A DNA stretch of 47,453 nt from Alteromonadaceae bacterium UBA2620 (GTDB taxonomy: Bacteria; Pseudomonadota; Gammaproteobacteria; Enterobacterales; Alteromonadaceae). A program made the position numbers and the translations under genes. Shown here piece by piece: positions 1 through 7,639 of this stretch; position 1 is the stretch's first letter; every line of letters begins with the position of its first letter. The stretch covers positions 1 through 47,453 of the forward strand of contig DDJQ01000073.1 in assembly GCA_002339125.1 (NCBI GenBank), read 5' to 3'. A model generated the notes under the pieces. That model did no database searches. It was not told the origin of the DNA and saw only the letters and a list, made by a program, of their open reading frames with translations.

Positions 1-75
1 TTTATTATAAATGCGGCCTGTGCTCTTCGTTACTTGAAGTAGCTTTTGCCACCGCTGATTAGTTAGCATTAATCT

Positions 76-193
76 TGGCATGGTAGTGAGTTGTTCTTTT
101 ACTTTTGGCGAAGCAAATTATAACTCTTTACCATGCCGGTCAAAAACCAATCACGAAAGATCAACAGCCCCTAGGCTTTGGAGCCTATTTTTT
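76..193 (+). ncRNA. possible small RNA ending at an intrinsic terminator
   Basis: This is a tentative call. No convincing gene covers bases 1-171. A possible promoter, TTGCCA at 46-51 and TTAATC at 69-74 with a 17-base spacer, precedes a stretch starting near 76. That stretch holds a perfect 9-bp long-range pairing, GGCATGGTA (77-85) with TACCATGCC (129-137), and ends in the terminator at 172-193. The arrangement suits a small RNA of about 115 nt, but I recognise no known family. Alternatively it is the 3' end of an upstream transcript: one frame is open from base 3 to a TAG at 60-62, possibly the tail of an upstream gene. Confidence 0.25.
172..193 (+). terminator. intrinsic terminator
   Basis: TAGGCT (172-177) pairs with AGCCTA (182-187) around a 4-base loop and is followed by six T (188-193). 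It ends whatever is transcribed rightward from before base 172. Confidence 0.7.
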
Positions 194-209
194 AGTGCAG
201 ATAGAATCG

Positions 210-236
210 AAAAAGGCACCATCTGGTGCCTTTTTT
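210..236. terminator. bidirectional terminator downstream of fadE
   Basis: GGCACC (215-220) and GGTGCC (225-230) form a 6-bp stem with a 4-base loop. It is preceded by five A and followed by six T, so it can act in both directions. It lies about 20 bases beyond the fadE stop codon and probably ends the leftward fadE transcript. Confidence 0.8.
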
Positions 237-255
237 AGTAACGGTCAATGCCGGG

Positions 256-2679
256 CTATCTGATTGCGGCAACCAGCTCTTCCGGCGCAAAATCATCTAC
301 CGCGATAATCTTGGCGCGGCCTTTTTCGGTGCGCTTGAGCAGCTCTGCTTCTGCTTCGCTGATTAAATCCTTCGCCAGGGCTTCGTCGGCCAGTTTATCT
401 AACTGGGTAAAGCTGCGTTTTTCGCCCAGAGCACGGCAGATATTGTCGAACACCGGCTCTGCTGCCAGTACATCTTCCAGCGTTTGCTCCAGCTCTCCCG
501 GCAGGCTGCCAGGCTCGCGGGTGAGATACTGGCCCTGTCCAAGGCGGGTTCTGGCAGTACCGGGTTGCTGTAGCAATCTGGCAATTGCATGCTCAGTGGC
601 ATCGCTCGGCCTGGATACCCGATGACCAAATGGGATCAGTTTTAACTTTAAAACCAGTCCCAGCCACTTAACCGGGAAGTTATCCAGGAAGTCCATCAGC
701 GAGGTTTCCAGGTTATAAATCAGATCCTGCATTGCCCAGTGAAGAAGCGGCAGGTCTTCATGTTGACGGCCTTCTTCGTCGAAACGTTTAAGGGTAGCAC
801 TGGCCAGGTAAATGTAACTTAACAGGTCGCCAAGGCGTGCTGACAAGCGTTCACGACGTTTTAGCGTGCCGCCAAGAATGCCCATAGATAAATCGGTAAG
901 CAACGCCAGGTTAGCACTGTAGCCTTGCAGCAGTTGATAATAGCGGGCGGTGCTGTCTTTGAACGGGGACTGATGGAAGTAACCGCCGGTCAGCGTAAAC
1001 CAGACGCTGCGGTAAGCATTGGCAAGCGCAAAGCCAATATGGCCAAATACGGCTTTATCGAATGCCTTAATCGCTTCCTGTTCATCAGAAAGTGCGGCGG
1101 CTTTTATTTCGTCCAGCACGAAGGGGTGACAACGCATGGCACCCTGACCAAAAATCATCATGTTACGGGTCAGGATGTTAGCGCCTTCTACCGTGATAGA
1201 AATAGGCATCCCCTGATAACCACGGCCAAGGTAGTTATTTGGCCCAAGCATAATACCTTTACCGCCATGCACATCCATGGCGTCATTCACGGTAACTCGC
1301 GACCGCTCGGTGAGATGATATTTACAAATGGCCGAGATCACCGAGGGCTTTTCACCCAGGTCTACGCCCACGGTGGAGAAGCGGGTTACCGCATCCATCA
1401 TGTAGGCATTACCGCCGATACGGGCGAGCATCTCTTCTACGCCTTCCATATGTCCGATAGGAAGCTTGAACTGCCGTCTGATACGCGCATAAGCGCCGGT
1501 AGACATCGCACAGGATTTGGCGCCGCCAGCAGAGGTTGAGGGCAGGGTAATGCAGCGGCCTACCGACAAACACTCCATCAGCATCCGCCAGCCTTTACCG
1601 GCCATGTCTGCGCCACCAATGATGTAATCCAGCGGTACAAAAATATCGTTACCACGTACCGGGCCGTTCTGAAACGGTGTATTAAGCGGGAAGTGGCGTC
1701 GGCCAACGTCAAGCCCTTTGGTATCATGCGGAATCAACGCGCAGGTGATACCCAGCTCTTTTTTGCTGCCTAGCAGACCATCGGGGTCGTACAGTTTAAA
1801 GGCCAGACCAATTACTGTTGCAACCGGTGCCAGGGTAATGTAACGCTTGTCGAATGTCAGGCGCATACCAAGTACTTCTTCACCTTCCCATTCGCCTTTG
1901 CACACAATCCCCTGATCAGGAATTGCACCGGCATCAGAGCCCGCTTCGGGGCTGGTTAAGGCAAAGCAGGGGATCTCATCGCCACTGGCCAGGCGCGGCA
2001 GATAATGATTTTTCTGCGCTTCAGTACCGTAATGCTGAAGGAGTTCACCCGGCCCTAACGAGTTAGGTACCCCAACCGTACTTGAGAGCACGGCACTGGT
2101 GCCAGCCAGTTTCTGAATAACACGGGACTGGGCAAATGCAGAAAACTCCAGACCACCGTATTCCTTTTTAATGATCATGGCGAAGAACTTGTGTTCTTTC
2201 AGATAAGCCCAGACCTCCGGCGGCAAATCGGCGTCTTTATGATTTACCTGCCATTCGTCAATCATGCCACAAACTTTGTCTACCGGTCCGTCGAGAAATG
2301 CCTGTTCTTCAGCAGTCAGACGACCCATGGGAATGGCATGCAGTTTCTGCCAGTCAGGGCGGCCGGAAAAGATCTCGCCGTCCCACCACACGGTACCGGC
2401 ATCAATGGCTTCCTGCTCGGTGGTCGACATCTCCGGCATGACCTTGCGATAAAAGGCCAGCATCGGCTTGGTGAGGTAAGGAATACGGATGGATGGCACC
2501 GCAAAAGGGGCCATCACAACAATAAACACGAGCCAGCTGAGCAGCCCTAAAGAACCAAAAATAGTACCAACCAACAGTACGCCGCCTGCAACAATAATGG
2601 CATTCATTAAGGGCAGGCGTTGATAGGCGGCCACACACAGTGACAGTATTACCAGTAACACCCAAATAAAATCAGACAT
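256..2679 (-). CDS. fadE: acyl-CoA dehydrogenase FadE
   Basis: FadE catalyses the first step of fatty acid beta-oxidation, the FAD-dependent conversion of acyl-CoA to trans-2-enoyl-CoA. The product has 807 residues, close to the 814 of the E. coli enzyme and about twice the size of ordinary acyl-CoA dehydrogenases. It opens with two hydrophobic segments (roughly residues 3-20 and 26-62), which fit membrane association. The acyl-CoA dehydrogenase core follows, with ALTSPEAGSDAG in the middle domain and DVHGGKGIMLGPNN in the C-terminal helical domain. The start has a good ribosome site (GAGGAGA). A FadR-like operator sits 28 bases upstream of the start codon, which suggests repression in the absence of long-chain acyl-CoA. 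The gene appears monocistronic. Confidence 0.96.
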   Translation of the reverse strand: MSDFIWVLLVILSLCVAAYQRLPLMNAIIVAGGVLLVGTIFGSLGLLSWLVFIVVMAPFAVPSIRIPYLTKPMLAFYRKVMPEMSTTEQEAIDAGTVWWDGEIFSGRPDWQKLHAIPMGRLTAEEQAFLDGPVDKVCGMIDEWQVNHKDADLPPEVWAYLKEHKFFAMIIKKEYGGLEFSAFAQSRVIQKLAGTSAVLSSTVGVPNSLGPGELLQHYGTEAQKNHYLPRLASGDEIPCFALTSPEAGSDAGAIPDQGIVCKGEWEGEEVLGMRLTFDKRYITLAPVATVIGLAFKLYDPDGLLGSKKELGITCALIPHDTKGLDVGRRHFPLNTPFQNGPVRGNDIFVPLDYIIGGADMAGKGWRMLMECLSVGRCITLPSTSAGGAKSCAMSTGAYARIRRQFKLPIGHMEGVEEMLARIGGNAYMMDAVTRFSTVGVDLGEKPSVISAICKYHLTERSRVTVNDAMDVHGGKGIMLGPNNYLGRGYQGMPISITVEGANILTRNMMIFGQGAMRCHPFVLDEIKAAALSDEQEAIKAFDKAVFGHIGFALANAYRSVWFTLTGGYFHQSPFKDSTARYYQLLQGYSANLALLTDLSMGILGGTLKRRERLSARLGDLLSYIYLASATLKRFDEEGRQHEDLPLLHWAMQDLIYNLETSLMDFLDNFPVKWLGLVLKLKLIPFGHRVSRPSDATEHAIARLLQQPGTARTRLGQGQYLTREPGSLPGELEQTLEDVLAAEPVFDNICRALGEKRSFTQLDKLADEALAKDLISEAEAELLKRTEKGRAKIIAVDDFAPEELVAAIR

Positions 2680-2706
2680 TTGTTCTCCTCGTCCAAGTAC
2701 TCTGTT

Positions 2707-2723
2707 TTGAGGTCTGACCAGAT
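2707..2723 (-). promoter_or_regulatory. FadR-like operator upstream of fadE
   Basis: Read on the minus strand, this 17-base site is ATCTGGTCAGACCTCAA. It matches the E. coli FadR operator pattern, whose core is CTGGTCnGAC. It lies 28 bases upstream of the fadE ATG. A weak promoter just upstream (TTGATT, 17 bases, TAGCTT) would place the transcript start near the site. Identification is by similarity to the known FadR pattern; the FadR gene itself is not in the window. Confidence 0.65.
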
Positions 2724-2845
2724 ACCTTAAAGCTATCCTCGCTGCGGCGAAAAATCAAGTTATAGTGTGATGACAACTGGCTGAGGCAGTGTCATAAAAT
2801 AATGACGAATGACATGACAGGCGTGGATATCGGTAAGACGTGAGA

Positions 2846-2869
2846 GTGGCATGCACTATGGCATGCCAC
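2846..2869. repeat. inverted repeat between the DUF3108 gene and fadE
   Basis: GTGGCATGC (2846-2854) and GCATGCCAC (2861-2869) form a perfect 9-bp stem with a 6-base loop, 7 bases beyond the stop codon of the DUF3108 gene. There is no T tract on either strand, so it is more likely an RNA 3'-end stabiliser or a weak terminator than a classical terminator. Confidence 0.5.
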
Positions 2870-2876
2870 CAGAAGA

Positions 2877-3644
2877 TTAATCGCTGCGCTTGGTGGAAAA
2901 GGCTTTTAAGCGTAAGTCGCCTTGTTCGTCACCGTCTTTAAATTGCTGTAAACGCACCAGCTGGTAGTTTAAGTCCGGTGCAAACCAGGCCAGTGTATAG
3001 CGGCTTTTTGACTCGCGTACAATTTCTACTTTAATGGCTTCAATCTTGCCATAGGGTAAATCAACGGTTTCTTTACCCAGTACGCGCATACCGTAATGGC
3101 GCTGCTGGCCGCGGTAATTAATAAAGTCGTAACTTAAATTTTCTACTCCCCGTGACAGGCGAATAGGCGCATCAAGGCGGTACAGCTGATTATCCAGCTC
3201 GCCCTGCCAGGGCAGCGAATAAGCTTCGTCATCTTTGTTAATTTGGATCTGCCCGCCATCATCGCCAGGAAATTCCACTTTCAGGCTTTTGTCCGGGCCG
3301 GTACCGGTGCGTGAGTAGTTATACTGCTGCGGCACCAGGTGATCGCCCTCAACCATAAATATGGAGTGTTCAAAGCGTTTATCCGACAGGAAGAATTTAG
3401 AGACTTTAGATTGATAGGTCAGTGAATAAAGACCTTCGGATAATTCTTCCAGTGATATTTTGGCGGAGCCCAGATTATCGTCCCATTTGTAAGCGTAATA
3501 AACGGCTTCAAAGGGGGTGATTAGATTGGTGGAGTCTGATGGGGTGGTGTCGGCCAGTGCCGACACACATAATAAGCCTGACAGGAGCGTCAGGGCCAGA
3601 GATTTAGTCGTTCGCGTAACCGTTGTCCGGAAGAACTTTACCAT
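2877..3644 (-). CDS. DUF3108 domain-containing periplasmic protein
   Basis: The product has 255 residues and matches the DUF3108 family, whose function is unknown. A basic start and a hydrophobic stretch to about residue 31, ending in ALA, form a Sec signal peptide, so the mature protein is probably periplasmic. Family hallmarks include the early FEAVYYAYKW segment, followed by strand-rich sequence (YSLTYQSKVSKFF) and a C-terminal RYTLAWFAPDLNYQLVRL. The start overlaps the end of purN by 41 bases, with an AAGG about 10 bases upstream, so it is probably cotranscribed with purM-purN. In many gammaproteobacteria a DUF3108 gene follows purN, but no link to purine synthesis is evident. Confidence 0.85.
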   Translation of the reverse strand: MVKFFRTTVTRTTKSLALTLLSGLLCVSALADTTPSDSTNLITPFEAVYYAYKWDDNLGSAKISLEELSEGLYSLTYQSKVSKFFLSDKRFEHSIFMVEGDHLVPQQYNYSRTGTGPDKSLKVEFPGDDGGQIQINKDDEAYSLPWQGELDNQLYRLDAPIRLSRGVENLSYDFINYRGQQRHYGMRVLGKETVDLPYGKIEAIKVEIVRESKSRYTLAWFAPDLNYQLVRLQQFKDGDEQGDLRLKAFSTKRSD

Positions 3645-4251
3645 CTAATAATGCCTTATTGTTGTTCATTTTAAGCCGGCCACTGCAATACCAGTGAACC
3701 ACTAGCGGGTAAATACTACGTTCCTGCTCCTGCACCCGTTGGGCGAGGGCATCGGCGTTATCATCTTCAAACACCGGGACTTTACATTGAATGATGACAG
3801 GCCCGCCGTCAAGCTCGGGCGTCACAAAATGAACACTCAGGCCGTGTTCATCGTCACCATTATCCAGTGCACGCTGATGAGTATTTAACCCTTTGTACTT
3901 GGGCAACAAAGATGGGTGAATGTTCAATAGGCGGCCGCTAAAATGTTCGACAAACTCACTGGTGAGAATGCGCATAAAGCCGGCCAGCACAACGCAATCA
4001 GGCTGATAACTGTCCAGGGTGGTCAGTAGGGCCTGATCATAGGTTTCGCGGTCTTCGTACTGTTTGTGATCCAAACAGATGGCTTCGATGCCCGCATTGC
4101 GGGCTCGTTCCAGACCATATGCGTCAGGGCGGTTAGAGATAACGCAGGCAATATTCGCATTGATTTTGCCGGCCTCTACCCAGTCGATAATGGCCTGCAG
4201 GTTAGAGCCATTACCCGAGATCATGACGCAAATGTTAGGTGTTGTACTCAT
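3604..4251 (-). CDS. purN: phosphoribosylglycinamide formyltransferase PurN
   Basis: PurN transfers a formyl group from 10-formyltetrahydrofolate to GAR, the third step of de novo purine synthesis. The sequence shows the N-terminal VMISGNGSNLQA phosphate-binding loop and the catalytic segment LNIHPSLLPKYKG, with the Asn and His of the family. The downstream HFVTPELDGGPVI carries the catalytic Asp. I place the start at the ATG at 4251 (MSTTPNICVM) because it aligns with the family start and lies 4 bases after the purM stop; an in-frame ATG at 4302 would run deep into purM. The length is about 215 residues. It is the second gene of a purM-purN operon. Confidence 0.95.
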   Translation of the reverse strand: MSTTPNICVMISGNGSNLQAIIDWVEAGKINANIACVISNRPDAYGLERARNAGIEAICLDHKQYEDRETYDQALLTTLDSYQPDCVVLAGFMRILTSEFVEHFSGRLLNIHPSLLPKYKGLNTHQRALDNGDDEHGLSVHFVTPELDGGPVIIQCKVPVFEDDNADALAQRVQEQERSIYPLVVHWYCSGRLKMNNNKALLDGKVLPDNGYAND

Positions 4252-4255
4252 GTGA

Positions 4256-5293
4256 CTAATTGATCTCAACCTGGTTTTCGCCGTCCAGGTCGGCAATTTC
4301 ACCTAACAGCCAGGCTTTTTCACCGGCGTCGTTTAACACAGCCAGGGCCGCATCCACATCCTGCTCGTCTACTACCAGGATCAGGCCAACACCACAGTTG
4401 AAGGTACGGTACATTTCGTGGGTTTCTACGTTACCGTTGTCCTGTAACCAGTTGAATACCGCGGGCCATTGCCAGCTGTTGGCATCTACAACGGCTTTTT
4501 TGTCGTCAGGCAGTACGCGCGGGATATTTTCCCAGAAGCCGCCACCGGTGATGTGCGAGATGGCTGCAACTTTCACGCTTTCCAGTAACTTAAGTACCGA
4601 TTTCACGTAAATGCGTGTTGGGGCAAGCAGTTGGTCGATAACCGGTGACCCGTTCAGGTCGGCATTTACATCGGCACCACTGACTTCGATGATCTTACGG
4701 ATTAATGAGTAACCATTAGAATGTGGGCCGGATGAGCCCAGCGCCAGAATTTTCTGACCCGCTTTAACCGTGCTGCCGTCAATCACATCATCGGCTTCTA
4801 CTACGCCCACACAGAAACCCGCGATATCGTAATCGTCGCCATGATACATGCCAGGCATTTCTGCCGTTTCGCCACCAATCAGGGCACAGCCAGCTTGCTC
4901 ACAACCGGTGCCAATGCCCGATACCACTGCTGCGGCCGTATCGACGTTCAGTTTGCCTGTAGCATAGTAATCGAGGAAAAACAGTGGCTCAGCGCCCTGA
5001 ACAATCAGGTCGTTTACGCACATCGCAACCAGATCGATTCCCACGCTGTCGTGACGCTCAAAGTCCATGGCTAAGCGTAACTTGGTACCAACACCATCTG
5101 TTCCAGATACCAACAGCGGATTTTTGTATTTTTCCGGCAATGAACACAGCGCACCAAAACCACCTAAACCACCGCGTACTTCAGGGCGGTGAGTGCGTTT
5201 GGTAACGGACTTGATACGTTCAACGAGTTGGTTTCCAGCGTCGATATCGACACCGGCATCTTTATAACTTAATGATGTATTTTTTTCAGACAC
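4256..5293 (-). CDS. purM: phosphoribosylformylglycinamidine cyclo-ligase PurM (AIR synthetase)
   Basis: PurM closes the imidazole ring of AIR from FGAM using ATP, the fifth step of purine synthesis, and acts as a homodimer. The sequence follows the E. coli enzyme almost end to end. Landmarks are SLSYKDAGVDIDAGN, GGLGGFGAL, SGTDGVGTKLRLA, the GGETAEMPGMY loop and TGGGFWENIPRVLP. An ATG lies at 5311, but I prefer the GTG at 5293 (345 residues). It has AAGG about 8 bases upstream, it aligns with the E. coli start, and the probable transcript start near 5325 would leave the ATG only about 14 bases of leader with no ribosome site. purN follows after 4 bases. Confidence 0.95.
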   Translation of the reverse strand: MSEKNTSLSYKDAGVDIDAGNQLVERIKSVTKRTHRPEVRGGLGGFGALCSLPEKYKNPLLVSGTDGVGTKLRLAMDFERHDSVGIDLVAMCVNDLIVQGAEPLFFLDYYATGKLNVDTAAAVVSGIGTGCEQAGCALIGGETAEMPGMYHGDDYDIAGFCVGVVEADDVIDGSTVKAGQKILALGSSGPHSNGYSLIRKIIEVSGADVNADLNGSPVIDQLLAPTRIYVKSVLKLLESVKVAAISHITGGGFWENIPRVLPDDKKAVVDANSWQWPAVFNWLQDNGNVETHEMYRTFNCGVGLILVVDEQDVDAALAVLNDAGEKAWLLGEIADLDGENQVEIN

Positions 5294-5331
5294 GGGTAAG
5301 CCTTGTTGCATGGACTGGTTTGAATGCGCGG

Positions 5332-5360
5332 ATTCTACCAGTATCCGGGGGTAAGTCCAA
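5332..5360 (-). promoter_or_regulatory. sigma-70 promoter of purM-purN
   Basis: On the minus strand TTGGAC (5355-5360) is followed after exactly 17 bases by TAGAAT (5332-5337), preceded by TGG in an extended -10 arrangement. The expected transcript start is near 5325. I see no clear PurR box beside it. Confidence 0.7.
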
Positions 5361-5543
5361 CGTGTATGCAGGGTTTACTTGGTAAATTGCACCAATGTTT
5401 AATCACGTGTCTGTATAAATTGTCGCCAGTCAGTCCGCATATTGTTTACCAGAACGCAGATAAGCCAATAATTAAGGTGAAAAACGTGTTTAAATAGATA
5501 ACAATAAACCGTCCGAAGGGCGTGCACCTTTATTGCGATTAAC

Positions 5544-6881
5544 ATGGAGTTTGCGAAGCTTTTGCCCGTAGCAGAATTACTTAATTTACCGAGAAAACTC
5601 TCGCAGTTGACGGCCGTCATTACCTTACTGGTAGGTAGTGCCTGGCTCGGCATGGCACACGCCAGTTCCACTGTTGAACTCGGTACCGGCAAGGTATCGG
5701 TAGACAACAAGTCCAGCCGCGCACTCAGCAACGGCACCCGCGCAGCGCTTGAACAGTTGCTGGTAAAAATCACCGGGCAACAGGATATCAGTGATTATCA
5801 AACCGTTGATGCCATTCGCCGTAATGCCAACCGTTATCTGCGGGCTTACCGCTTTACCGAAGAACAGGGCGAGTTGTTCTTAGTTGCAGAATTCGACCGC
5901 GAACTTATTGAAACCGAACTGGTTAAACAAGGCTTGCCTATCTGGGGAAGCCGGCGCCCGGATGCATTGTTATGGCTCGCCATCGAAGATGCCGACGGTG
6001 AGCGTCGCATTGTCGACGACGGCAATCAGAGTGAACTGGCCAGGATGACCCGTCGCCAGGCCGAAACCCGCGGCGTGCCTCTGGCCCTGCCGCTGATGGA
6101 TCTGGATGACACGCTTACTATTAATGGCTACGACGTGTGGGGCTTGTTTCCTGAACAGCTCGTTAACGCAGCCAGCCGCTATAACGTAGATTACGTGCTG
6201 GCCGCGCGGCTATATCCAAACCGCACCCGCGAAATTGTGTATCGCGAACCAGAACGCCCGGTATCCACCCGGTTTATTCCTGAACCTTTTAATGTGCCTG
6301 CACTGCGAGTCAATGAATTCGGCGAGGTTATCCTACCCTTACCGGCGGAAATGGACGCAATTGAAATGTCTTGGGTAGAAAAAGAATCTGCCAGCGGACC
6401 GGTGTTTACCCAGGAAGAGTTTTCCACGGTTGCCGCGCGTGCTAAAAAAGGCCGCTATTCATTGGATTATTTGTATCTGGCCGCCAATCAGGGCGCTTAT
6501 CAGATCACCCACGACACGCTTATCGGCGATGAACCCGAAGCGCTGCTAACCACTTTTATTAACGACTACGCTAATTACCTCGGTCAGAACTTTTCGATTT
6601 TACCTACCGATGGTAATGCCGCGCAGGCAATTGAAATTTCAGTAGGTAATCTGTCGAGCCTGGCGGGTGTGGTTGCGGTACAAAACTATTTAAAGAACCT
6701 TAGCGTGACCGACAAAGTCATGCTGGTTAAACAGCAGGGGATGGTGAGTACGTTCCGCCTTAATCTGCTGGGTACTGAGCAGGACCTGCGCTCAGTGTTA
6801 TCACTCGATAGCCAGTTACAGCCGTTGACCGATGCCTTTGGTCAGCCTCTGGAAGGCATGCATTACTTCTGGAGTCAGTAG
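5544..6881 (+). CDS. DUF2066 domain-containing protein
   Basis: The product has 445 residues and belongs to the DUF2066 family of unknown function, commonly found beside purM and hda. The first 41 residues contain a hydrophobic stretch (about 23-40, ending in MAHA) that looks like a Sec signal peptide with an unusually long n-region, so the protein is probably exported. The N-terminal half has the family pattern ALSNGTRAALEQLLVKITG and RYLRAYRF. The C-terminal part (FSILPTD to the end) resembles a repeated beta-alpha module. No clear ribosome site precedes the ATG, so the start is less certain. hda begins 2 bases after the stop, which implies one transcript. Confidence 0.85.
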   Translation: MEFAKLLPVAELLNLPRKLSQLTAVITLLVGSAWLGMAHASSTVELGTGKVSVDNKSSRALSNGTRAALEQLLVKITGQQDISDYQTVDAIRRNANRYLRAYRFTEEQGELFLVAEFDRELIETELVKQGLPIWGSRRPDALLWLAIEDADGERRIVDDGNQSELARMTRRQAETRGVPLALPLMDLDDTLTINGYDVWGLFPEQLVNAASRYNVDYVLAARLYPNRTREIVYREPERPVSTRFIPEPFNVPALRVNEFGEVILPLPAEMDAIEMSWVEKESASGPVFTQEEFSTVAARAKKGRYSLDYLYLAANQGAYQITHDTLIGDEPEALLTTFINDYANYLGQNFSILPTDGNAAQAIEISVGNLSSLAGVVAVQNYLKNLSVTDKVMLVKQQGMVSTFRLNLLGTEQDLRSVLSLDSQLQPLTDAFGQPLEGMHYFWSQ

Positions 6882-6883
6882 CC

Positions 6884-7639
6884 ATGCAGCTGCCCTTACC
6901 GGTTACGCTTCCTGATGACGAGACCTTCGACAGCTTTATTTCCGGCGGGAATGATGAGGTGGTGTCGTTATTAAGTTGTGTGGCCAGCCATTCGCCCGAC
7001 TGGCGTGGCGAACCGGCTCTGGCATTACTGGATGCGGCATCCATTCCACTTATTAATCTGGTAGGCAGTTCCGGGCGTGGTAAAAGCCATTTGCTTTACG
7101 CCACGTGCCATCAGCTGGCGGCCCGGGAAATTCCCCATGCCTATGTGAATTTTACGGATGTGGTTAATTTATCGCCCAAGCTGCTCGAAGCGCTCGAACA
7201 ATTGCCGGTGATTTGTCTGGATAATCTGGAAGCCATTGCCGGCCATGCAGCATGGGAAGAAGCAGTGTTTGATCTGATTAACCGCGTAAGCGAAACGCGC
7301 ATTGGCCTGTTGATTGTGGCAGCGCAGTCTGGTCCGAATGCCAGTAATGTGCGGCTGCCGGACCTGCGTTCGCGTATCAGTGCCGGATTAACTTACCAGT
7401 TAGTATCGCTTAATGATGAACAGCGCGGTGAAGTGTTAAGCTCGCGGGCACAGCAGCGGGGGTTATCCTTGTCGGCCCAGGCGCTGCATTACTTGCTCAA
7501 CCACAGTCAGCGGGATCTGCCAAGTTTAATGGCGCTGCTCGACCGACTCGACCAGCGCTCATTACAAGAGCAAAAGAAAATCTCAGTCGCTCTGGTTAAA
7601 CGAGAGCTGGCTGAGGACACGGATCCCTCCGCGTCTTAA
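6884..7639 (+). CDS. hda: DnaA regulatory inactivator Hda
   Basis: Hda binds the DNA-loaded sliding clamp and stimulates ATP hydrolysis by DnaA, which prevents re-initiation of replication. The 251-residue protein begins with QLPLPVTLPDDETFDSF. The QLPLP near the N-terminus is the clamp-binding motif of the family and the rest is the Hda signature. The AAA+ domain shows the Walker A segment GSSGRGKSHLL (about 62-72) and the Walker B-like VICLDNLEAI, followed by a sensor region. The start lies 2 bases after the DUF2066 stop. Its last 4 bases overlap the end of the convergent lipoprotein gene, so no terminator separates them. Confidence 0.95.
   Translation: MQLPLPVTLPDDETFDSFISGGNDEVVSLLSCVASHSPDWRGEPALALLDAASIPLINLVGSSGRGKSHLLYATCHQLAAREIPHAYVNFTDVVNLSPKLLEALEQLPVICLDNLEAIAGHAAWEEAVFDLINRVSETRIGLLIVAAQSGPNASNVRLPDLRSRISAGLTYQLVSLNDEQRGEVLSSRAQQRGLSLSAQALHYLLNHSQRDLPSLMALLDRLDQRSLQEQKKISVALVKRELAEDTDPSAS

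Noticed and set aside
925..1539. 204-codon open frame antisense to fadE
   Set aside because: It lies wholly within a clear fadE coding sequence, shows no recognisable domain and no ribosome site. It is a reading-frame shadow.
5399..5773. 124-codon frame on the minus strand over the start of the DUF2066 gene
   Set aside because: It overlaps the signal-peptide region of the DUF2066 protein and has no family features, so it is likely chance.
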